Positions 1 through 5,798 of a DNA stretch of 8,338 bases are shown here, piece by piece. The stretch comes from Bacteroidota bacterium (lineage in GTDB: Bacteria; Bacteroidota; Kryptoniia; Kryptoniales; JAKASW01). The stretch is from assembly GCA_021796055.1 (NCBI GenBank), contig JAJYOS010000251.1, forward strand, positions 1 through 8,338, written 5' to 3'. Each line of letters begins with the position of its first letter. The stretch's first letter is position 1. The notes under the pieces are model-generated. The model saw only the letters and a program-made list of their open reading frames with translations. It had not been told where the DNA came from and did no database searches. A program made the position numbers and the translations under genes.

Positions 1-2348
1 ACGGGATCCAGATGGGGTCGTCTGACCCGAATAGTCGGAGCACTAATTTGAGCATGGTCTCTTCGAATATGCTCGAAGGGATACAGGTGTCAAAGACAGT
101 CACGCCCGATATGGATGCCAATGTGATAGGTGGGGTGGTGAATTTCGATATGCGGGAGGCGCATGTAAAGGAGCCTGGTGTACCGCAATACAGCCTCCTT
201 GTGCAGGGAGGGTATAATAACCTTCCGGACGCCTACCACAGATACAACAACTACAAATATGTCGGGAGTGTTGAAGATAGGCTGTTCAACGACAAGCTGG
301 GCGTTTTCGCGCAGGTGGATATTGAGAGATTGAACCTTACCTCCAATGAGATGTCTAGCTCGTATACGCACTTCGGCAACAGCACGTCGCAGTACGTCAT
401 TTCAGGTGTCACCCTTTTCGATATTCCACGGGACAAGAGGCTTTACAACGGAGCGCTCGATCTGGATTATGAGTACTCCGGAGGGTCGCTTAAGCTCATG
501 AATTTCCTGAGTACCGGGGCCACCAGCGCGCAGCAGCGATCTCAGTCTTTCGATATAGGAAGCGATGTGCTCTATTACGGGTTGTCAAATTCGAGCAATG
601 TATTGAACACTATTTCGGATGTCCTGGACTTCAAACAGAAACTTCCTGTCTTTGACATGGACATAAAACTGGGTCACACATACTCTGAGACGAAGGCGCC
701 GAACAACTGGGGAGTCCAGTTTTCGCAGACGTCCGGGGGGCTCAGCCAGTTCAGCAGTATGCTGAATGTAAATCCTCAGGCGGTCGTAAATGCAGCGACC
801 CGCAAGTTATCCGAGACTTACCTCTACTATCTTGATAATACCAACAGCTTCTCCAGGTCCCGCGCGTTAACGGCGTCCATCGATCTTAAGACCAACATCA
901 GTTTTTCGGATGCGGTCTCCGCAGTGATAAAGTTCGGAGGAGAAACCCGTTATGTGACGAGATCATATCTCTTTGATGAGTATGATACTGCTCAGCTGCT
1001 CAACTCCGGCAGTGCGCTGTCTCTCGATAATATGATCAGTTCGTACTTCTCGTTTCCTACGGGGAGTTTCCAGATACCGATAACGAACTTTCTGGATCCG
1101 AGCTTCAGTTATGGTACGTTCCTGAACGGTGACTACTCTATGGCGGCGCCGTTGAGTTTCGGGATGATGTCGAGGCTGGCAACTTACATGCAGAGTAATG
1201 CGCAGTATATAGCACAGACCGTCGGCCCGGCCAACTATGGGCACGATAATTACGCCTCGACCATACCCAACTATTCGGGAAGTGAAAACCCCAATGCCGC
1301 TTATGCGATGGCGACTGTGAAAGTTGGTCCTCGAGTTACGGTCATCGGGGGGGCTAGGTTCCAAACCTTCCAATCATCCTATACAGGCGTCGCCGGCGTA
1401 ACAAGTCCTGAGTCGTATTTTACGTACAACCACTATGACACGACCATCACCCGGTACCACGGCTATTTGCTGCCTGATGTAACTCTGAGGTACGACCCGG
1501 TATCGTGGTCCGACATAAGGCTTTCTTATACCAACACATTAGCTTATCCGAGCTTTGCCAATTTCGTACCGAGGATCAACCTGTCCGGTATTACGGTCGG
1601 CTGGAACAACAACGCACTGATTCCCGCACACTCGGTCAACTACGACGCCGCCGTTTCCTTCTACGACAACACGATCGGGCTCCTTAGCGCGGACGTCTTT
1701 CTCAAGCAGATACGGGATATGATATATTCGTGGCAATTCTTTGTCAAAGGGAACGCAGCTTTGGCATACCTCCCAACTAATCTGGCGAACTTTAATCCCA
1801 ATGCCACTTATTCGGTATCTACAACTGAAAACAACCCGTACCTGAACAAGGTATATGGGCTGGAACTCGACTGGCAGACACATTTCTGGTATTTGCCGGG
1901 GGTCTTGTCCGGATTGGTGCTTGACGTTAACTACACGCACACGAAATCGATGGCACAATATCCATACGTATATTCGGTGTCGACGGGTCGCGTCATCCAG
2001 TACATCGACACATCATTTACGGATCGGCTTGTCGATCAGCCTGACAATATATTCAACCTTTCTCTTGGTTTTGATTATAGAGGCTTTTCGGTCCGGGTCG
2101 CGATGGTCTATCAGGCAGACATCTTTACCGGTCCGAGCCAATGGCCCCAGTTGAGGGGGTACACTGCTGCATACAGACGCTGGGATGTTGCGGCCAGGCA
2201 GAAACTGCCATGGGAAGGTATCGAACTATACGCGGACCTCAACAACATCAATGGGGCAAACGACATGCAGGTGATTGAAGGCGGACCTCCCACATCGATA
2301 GAGGACTATGGATTCACCGCAGACATGGGAGTCCGTTGGAGATTATAA
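1..2348 (+). CDS. TonB-dependent outer-membrane receptor, 5'-truncated by the window edge
   Basis: This is the C-terminal part of a TonB-dependent transporter, an outer-membrane beta-barrel that imports a bound ligand using energy from TonB-ExbB-ExbD. The frame is open to the left edge: codons before the first ATG (position 12) read G-I-Q, and bases 1-2 fit the end of an Asp codon, giving the plug motif (D)GIQMGSSDPNSRSTNLS. The end of the plug follows (NMLEGIQVSKTVTPDMDANVIGGVVNF, quoted here as NMLEGIQV then DANVIGGVVNF, window residues about 21-46 from the ATG). The remaining roughly 720 residues alternate aromatic-rich strands and Ser/Asn/Tyr-rich loops, as expected for a 22-strand barrel, ending FTADMGVRWRL. 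Missing are the signal peptide, any carboxypeptidase-regulatory-like domain, the TonB box and most of the plug, roughly 150-250 residues by family norm. Ligand not deducible. No SusD-like partner follows; the next gene is 167 bases downstream on the same strand. Confidence 0.93.
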   Translation, partial: GIQMGSSDPNSRSTNLSMVSSNMLEGIQVSKTVTPDMDANVIGGVVNFDMREAHVKEPGVPQYSLLVQGGYNNLPDAYHRYNNYKYVGSVEDRLFNDKLGVFAQVDIERLNLTSNEMSSSYTHFGNSTSQYVISGVTLFDIPRDKRLYNGALDLDYEYSGGSLKLMNFLSTGATSAQQRSQSFDIGSDVLYYGLSNSSNVLNTISDVLDFKQKLPVFDMDIKLGHTYSETKAPNNWGVQFSQTSGGLSQFSSMLNVNPQAVVNAATRKLSETYLYYLDNTNSFSRSRALTASIDLKTNISFSDAVSAVIKFGGETRYVTRSYLFDEYDTAQLLNSGSALSLDNMISSYFSFPTGSFQIPITNFLDPSFSYGTFLNGDYSMAAPLSFGMMSRLATYMQSNAQYIAQTVGPANYGHDNYASTIPNYSGSENPNAAYAMATVKVGPRVTVIGGARFQTFQSSYTGVAGVTSPESYFTYNHYDTTITRYHGYLLPDVTLRYDPVSWSDIRLSYTNTLAYPSFANFVPRINLSGITVGWNNNALIPAHSVNYDAAVSFYDNTIGLLSADVFLKQIRDMIYSWQFFVKGNAALAYLPTNLANFNPNATYSVSTTENNPYLNKVYGLELDWQTHFWYLPGVLSGLVLDVNYTHTKSMAQYPYVYSVSTGRVIQYIDTSFTDRLVDQPDNIFNLSLGFDYRGFSVRVAMVYQADIFTGPSQWPQLRGYTAAYRRWDVAARQKLPWEGIELYADLNNINGANDMQVIEGGPPTSIEDYGFTADMGVRWRL

Positions 2349-2492
2349 ACAAATGGAGTCACTTTCACGGAGCATTAAGTCAAACATTAAATGACAAGAT
2401 GAAACGAATTTGCAACTCCCGGCAACGAAACAGGCTTCCGTCTTTGAGTGCTACTCTTCAGATGGGAGGCCATATCAACTTAATTAACGAAA

Positions 2493-2515
2493 CCCTTCAG
2501 AGAAGGAGCAATACC
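2493..2515 (+). promoter_or_regulatory. Ribosome binding site and conserved 23-base leader, copy 1
   Basis: The leader begins CCCTTCAG, carries AGAAGGAG at 2501-2508 and ends directly at the ATG at 2516, with 7 bases between GGAG and the start codon. It aligns without gaps to the leaders at 4471-4493 and 5776-5798. It decides the start: upstream in-frame ATGs (for example at 2336, inside the receptor gene) have no comparable site and would place about 60 charged residues before the signal peptide. Confidence 0.8.
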
Positions 2516-4246
2516 ATGAAAACTCTACTAGTCCATGCGGCAGTAATATCGCTGATTGTCTTGTTTGGTCTTTCGAGCGAGACATTTGCTGCCGGCAACG
2601 ACACGCTTGTCGTGTACGCAAATGGGCCGACTCTCGACCAGGTGATAAATAGTGATACGACTGCCAGTGGCCAGCAGGCTCATAGTGTATATGAGTTTGT
2701 TTCGCTCGACACGACCTATATATTCCTGGCATCGATTACGCCGAGGTCCAACGTGACATTCTTAGGAGTCCTCGGCACCAACGGCCGCCCGCCATGCATA
2801 CAGCCGGGGGTTCTGAACGACGGTTCAATACCTAAGATACTGTTTAATCTGAATCGAAGGGGGATAACGGCGACATTCCAGAATCTCTACTTCGAGGATT
2901 TATCCACAAACGGTTCTAACGCCGCCGGCAGTCGGGATGTCCTGGTTGCGGCTGACTCTGTAAAACTCCATATGAATAATGTGATCTCCGACGAAAACAC
3001 CGGAACTGTGGTCGGTTACACGGGGAACTGGGATGATTTCTACATTACGAATTGTGACTTTAGGAACGGCGTTAACCCTCCGACCTGGACCGATACGGAA
3101 ATCCTGGCGCCCCTATGGCCGGCAGTTCCTGCGGTCGATACAATTTCCATGAAGTATAACACCCTTTTCTGTGACAATGCCTATGCAGTTGTGGCAAAGT
3201 ATCCTGTGCGGTACATCGACTTCTCTCATAACAGTATCGTATTTTCCTTTTTGCAGCCCTTCTTTATTTTCGCTGCTCTTCATGCAAAGATTGATAACAA
3301 CATACTCTATGGTGCGTTTGTTGGAGGCGAAACTAAAGCGGAATATCCATGGTGGGATGAAATGTTCTCGCCTGCGCCTCCTTCAATCATAGACTTTGAT
3401 ACCATGAATGTAGCTAGTGATAAGGTGTTTGATCCTGCCGATTCAGGGAAGTCGAACTGGAGGATGCTGGCTGAGGGAAAGAGAACCGTTGAAGTCGAAA
3501 ACAATGATTTTTTCGAGCCTCAGGCGATTACAAATTTCTGGACCGCCTGGGATGACACTGCTAAAACCGGTGACTCTCTCTATACTCCACCCTGGATGAA
3601 TGCTCGCACCACGCATATGTTTAATGACCCGACAGATTGGCCAGGTTTCAAGGCGTCAGGCAATATGATTGGTGTTGATCCTGGATACGGCCCTTCATTT
3701 GCAAATGTACTTCAAGGTGGCGGTAACTACGGAGTTGGTTTATTGCCGTACTTTACCATGATCAGGACGGCGCAGTCGCCGACTATCGGATGGGGCTATC
3801 AAATACAGTCCATACCCACAGGGAGCAGTAATTGGACCCCGTATTGGCCGCTGCCTGAGGCTGCCGACATGCAGTACACTAATGCCGCGGTAAAGAACGG
3901 CAGTACGGACGGGAAACCGGTTGGCGACCCTTACTGGTTCAACGGGCTCAGCGCCGTCAAGCCGCTGCCTGCGCAGGTTGCCACCAGGTTCAACCTGAGC
4001 AATAATTATCCGAACCCGTTCAACCCCTCGACCGTCATCAAGGTCAGCTTGAAACAGGCCGGGATAATAAGCCTCAAGGTTTACAATGTACTCGGACAGC
4101 TGGTCAAGGTTGTGGACCAGGGATACAAAGCGCCCGGTGTGTACAGCTATGATGTCAATATGAATAATTTCGCCAGTGGAGTCTATTTCTACACCCTCCA
4201 GCAAGGAGCGAATATCATGACTAAGAAGATGATGCTGCTGAAATAA
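2516..4246 (+). CDS. Secreted right-handed beta-helix-like protein with T9SS type A sorting domain
   Basis: The 576-residue product is predicted to be exported by Sec and then moved to the cell surface or medium by type IX secretion. Residues 1 to about 26 form a signal peptide (MKTLLVHAAVISLIVLFGLS, then SETFA-A). Residues 27-125 look like the N-cap and first turns of a parallel beta-helix (ITPRSNVTFLGVLG, LFNLNRRGITATFQNLYFED). Residues 126-324 carry repeated short strand-Asn turns typical of such solenoids (LHMNNVISDEN, FYITNCDF, ISMKYNTLFCDN, IDFSHNSIVF, AKIDNNILYG). Residues 325-490 are a Trp/Pro-rich conserved region (MNARTTHMFNDPTDWPGF). Residues 492-576 are the sorting domain: NYPNPFNPST, LKVYNVLGQLV, ASGVYFYTLQ, final MTKKMMLLK. 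The fold resembles pectate-lyase-type and surface beta-helix proteins, but I see no catalytic motif, so polysaccharide lyase, binding protein and adhesin all remain possible. ATG 2516 is chosen for its ribosome site and signal peptide. A paralogue lies 247 bases downstream. Confidence 0.88.
   Translation: MKTLLVHAAVISLIVLFGLSSETFAAGNDTLVVYANGPTLDQVINSDTTASGQQAHSVYEFVSLDTTYIFLASITPRSNVTFLGVLGTNGRPPCIQPGVLNDGSIPKILFNLNRRGITATFQNLYFEDLSTNGSNAAGSRDVLVAADSVKLHMNNVISDENTGTVVGYTGNWDDFYITNCDFRNGVNPPTWTDTEILAPLWPAVPAVDTISMKYNTLFCDNAYAVVAKYPVRYIDFSHNSIVFSFLQPFFIFAALHAKIDNNILYGAFVGGETKAEYPWWDEMFSPAPPSIIDFDTMNVASDKVFDPADSGKSNWRMLAEGKRTVEVENNDFFEPQAITNFWTAWDDTAKTGDSLYTPPWMNARTTHMFNDPTDWPGFKASGNMIGVDPGYGPSFANVLQGGGNYGVGLLPYFTMIRTAQSPTIGWGYQIQSIPTGSSNWTPYWPLPEAADMQYTNAAVKNGSTDGKPVGDPYWFNGLSAVKPLPAQVATRFNLSNNYPNPFNPSTVIKVSLKQAGIISLKVYNVLGQLVKVVDQGYKAPGVYSYDVNMNNFASGVYFYTLQQGANIMTKKMMLLK
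2891..3487 (+). other. Beta-helix core block (199 codons) absent from the downstream paralogue
   Basis: Aligning this gene with the one at 4494-5666 gives a gapless 99-codon match up to the NLY codons (2882-2890 versus 4896-4904), then resumes at VEVENND (3488 versus 4905). The 597 bases between have no counterpart in the second gene. The block encodes residues 126-324, which hold most of the recognisable Asn-turn solenoid repeats. Its borders carry similar short sequences (TTCGAG at 2891-2896 and GTTGAAGTCGAA at 3488-3499), compatible with a short-homology recombination event. Whether this is a loss in one copy or a gain in the other cannot be told from the window. Confidence 0.85.
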
Positions 4247-4326
4247 CGACATTTGTCGCATAGAGACGTGGACGTCGATTCGAAATATTCTTCATGAAAA
4301 AGGAATATCCCGTCCACCTCTCTATG
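4247..4326 (+). terminator. Long imperfect hairpin after the first beta-helix gene, possible terminator or processing signal
   Basis: A 16-base arm at 4259-4274 (CATAGAGACGTGGACG) pairs with 4311-4326 (CGTCCACCTCTCTATG) with one mismatch. Inside it, ATATTC (4285-4290) pairs with GAATAT (4303-4308), so the element folds as a long rod. A small CGAC-ATTT-GTCG hairpin (4247-4258) directly follows the stop codon. A run of five T lies at 4332-4336, five bases past the arm, so the U-tract of a classical intrinsic terminator is weak. Termination, mRNA end protection or a bidirectional structure are all possible. The arms are not flanked by an obvious target duplication, which argues against a miniature transposon. 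Confidence 0.55.
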
Positions 4327-4470
4327 TTGAATTTTTCCTGTCCCTCCGGAACTGTCAAAAGAAAGTAGGGCGTTCCGAATCGCCGACGCAAGAGGTCCTT
4401 TTTCCGTCCAAGAGGGATCTCATCGGGAGAAGTTTGTAAGCATCTACTTCGGTATCCGACCTTTGTCTAG

Positions 4471-4493
4471 CCCTTAAAGAAAGGAGAAGCACA
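4471..4493 (+). promoter_or_regulatory. Ribosome binding site and conserved 23-base leader, copy 2, before a GTG start
   Basis: The leader begins CCCTTAAAG, carries AAAGAAAGGAG (GGAG at 4483-4486) and ends at a GTG start at 4494 with 7 bases of spacing. The match to the other two leaders continues over the start codon into the AAGTTGGT codons shared with the gene at 5799, which supports the GTG as the true start. Upstream, about 4436-4467 (AAGCATCT...TCCGACC) also resembles 5753-5776, so the similarity with the next gene's leader reaches further back than 23 bases. Confidence 0.8.
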
Positions 4494-5666
4494 GTGAAGT
4501 TGGTACTATCGGCAATAACAGCAATTACAGTGGTTAGCTTCTTTGGTTCTCCGGGGAAGACATTGGCAGGCTTACGTGCCGAAGAACGCTTCGGTCCGCA
4601 GGGAAACGGAAGCGATGCGCTTTTCATCTACGCGAGTGGTTCTACTCTTGATCGGGTTATTAACACTGACACCACCTCGACCGGTCAACAGGCCCACAGT
4701 GTCTACGAACTTGTTTCGTTGGACACAACCTATATATACCTCGGACAGATATCACCAAGGGAAGACATTACGGTTTTAGGAGTGTTAGGTTCTGACGGCC
4801 GGCCACCGTGTATACAGCCGGGTGTTTTGAACGACGGCTCGACACCTAACGTCTTATTCAACCTGAATCGAAGCGGATTAGTAGGGACTTTCAAGAATCT
4901 CTACGTCGAAGTCGAAAACAATGACTTTTATGAGCCCGCGGCTGTCACAAATTTCTGGACCGAATGGGATGATACTGCCAAAGGGGCTGACTCCCTGTAC
5001 ACCGCAAGCTGGATGAATGCCCGCACTACACACATGTTTAATGACCCGACTGATTGGCCTGGTTTCAAAGAATCCGAGAATATGATTGGCACTGATCCCG
5101 GATACGGTGCTTCGTTTGCAAATGTGTTTCAGGGCGGCAGTAACTATGGAATCGGCTTGCTGAAGTACTTCACTCTGATCAGGACACTGCAATCGCCAAC
5201 GGTTGGCTGGGGGTATCAAATACCATCCATCCCCGCCGGCACAACTAACTGGATCCCGGATCGGCCGCTTCCTGAGGCTGCCGACATGCAGTACCGCAAC
5301 GCGGCATTGATGAGCGGAGGCACGGATGGCAAGCCGCTGGGAGACCCGGGCTGGTTTACCGGAGGTTATACTGGCGTGAAGCAGCATTCTCAAACGGTCC
5401 CAACCGGATTCATTCTGAGTAACAACTATCCCAACCCGTTTAACCCTTCGACTGTTATAAAGGTCAGCTTGAATAGAAGCGGCGCAATGAGCCTTAGGAT
5501 CTACAATGTTCTCGGTCAGCAGGTCAAGGTTGTGGACCAGGGGAATAAAGCGCCGGGCGAATATATATACGGCGTCAACATGGACAACTTTGCCAGCGGA
5601 GTGTATTTCTACACTCTCGAGCAAAGGCCCAATATAATGACGAAGAAAATGCTTCTTCTCAAATAA
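4494..5666 (+). CDS. Shortened paralogue of the upstream beta-helix-like T9SS cargo protein
   Basis: The 390-residue product starts at GTG 4494 behind a strong ribosome site. Residues 1 to about 26 are a signal peptide (MKLVLSAITAITVVSFFGSP then GKTLA-G). Residues 27-38 are a short stretch unique to this copy. Residues 39-137 match residues 27-125 of the upstream protein without gaps, about 70 of 99 identical by hand count. Residues 138-305 match its residues 325-491 with one extra codon (the WFTGG region). Residues 306-390 are an 85-residue T9SS type A sorting domain (NYPNPFNPST, LRIYNVLGQQV, ASGVYFYTLE, final MTKKMLLLK). The 199-residue solenoid core is missing at Tyr137/Val138, in frame. 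No stop or frameshift is visible and conserved residues are kept on both sides, so the gene looks intact and under constraint rather than decaying. It is probably secreted to the same place; the function of the core-less form is unknown. Confidence 0.87.
   Translation: MKLVLSAITAITVVSFFGSPGKTLAGLRAEERFGPQGNGSDALFIYASGSTLDRVINTDTTSTGQQAHSVYELVSLDTTYIYLGQISPREDITVLGVLGSDGRPPCIQPGVLNDGSTPNVLFNLNRSGLVGTFKNLYVEVENNDFYEPAAVTNFWTEWDDTAKGADSLYTASWMNARTTHMFNDPTDWPGFKESENMIGTDPGYGASFANVFQGGSNYGIGLLKYFTLIRTLQSPTVGWGYQIPSIPAGTTNWIPDRPLPEAADMQYRNAALMSGGTDGKPLGDPGWFTGGYTGVKQHSQTVPTGFILSNNYPNPFNPSTVIKVSLNRSGAMSLRIYNVLGQQVKVVDQGNKAPGEYIYGVNMDNFASGVYFYTLEQRPNIMTKKMLLLK
4608..5666 (+). repeat. Tandem gene duplication: second copy of 2594-4246 minus its core
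   Basis: Two diverged direct-repeat blocks link the neighbouring genes: 2594-2890 with 4608-4904 (297 bases each), and 3488-4246 with 4905-5666 (759 and 762 bases). The similarity runs through the stop codon into a shared AAATAACGAC, then ends. Many third-position differences and roughly 30% amino-acid divergence in the first block point to an old duplication rather than a recent or assembly-made one. Confidence 0.85.
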
Positions 5667-5769
5667 CGACCGTGAGAGGTGCCCTTGCGAAGGCAACGGG
5701 AGCCAATGGACATTTCAGCCTCTTCTGGCTCGAACCCTCGCAAGGCTTGGTGAAGAATCTCACTCGTCG
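5667..5769 (+). other. Intergenic multi-stem inverted-repeat structure before the DUF4434-like gene
   Basis: Nearly the whole gap can fold into one bulged rod: CGAC (5667-5670) with GTCG (5766-5769), GTGAGA (5672-5677) with TCTCAC (5758-5763), CCTTGCGA (5683-5690) with TCGCAAGG (5738-5745), GGG (5698-5700) with CCC (5735-5737), and GAGCCA (5700-5705) with TGGCTC (5726-5731), the last two being alternatives at one base. No run of T follows the stems, so it is not a standard intrinsic terminator. It may be a processing or mRNA-stability element between the two genes, or a structured 5' leader of the downstream gene. I do not recognise a known riboswitch class in it. Confidence 0.45.
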
Positions 5770-5775
5770 TTCCGA

Positions 5776-5798
5776 CCCCTATAGAAAGGAGAAATACG
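5776..5798 (+). promoter_or_regulatory. Ribosome binding site and conserved 23-base leader, copy 3
   Basis: The leader begins CCCCTATAG and carries AGAAAGGAG (GGAG at 5788-5791) 7 bases before ATG 5799. It is gapless with the leaders at 2493-2515 and 4471-4493, although the gene it serves encodes a mature protein unrelated to the other two. It supports ATG 5799 as the start. Confidence 0.8.

Noticed and set aside
2336..2515. N-terminal extension of the first beta-helix gene starting at ATG 2336 inside the receptor gene
   Set aside because: It overlaps the receptor's last codons, lacks a good ribosome site and would bury the signal peptide 60 residues inside the protein. ATG 2516 has both a strong ribosome site and a signal peptide directly after it.
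4259..4326. Miniature transposable element suggested by the 16-base inverted arms
   Set aside because: No flanking target duplication is seen and no second copy lies in the window; the place just after a stop codon fits a transcript-end structure better.
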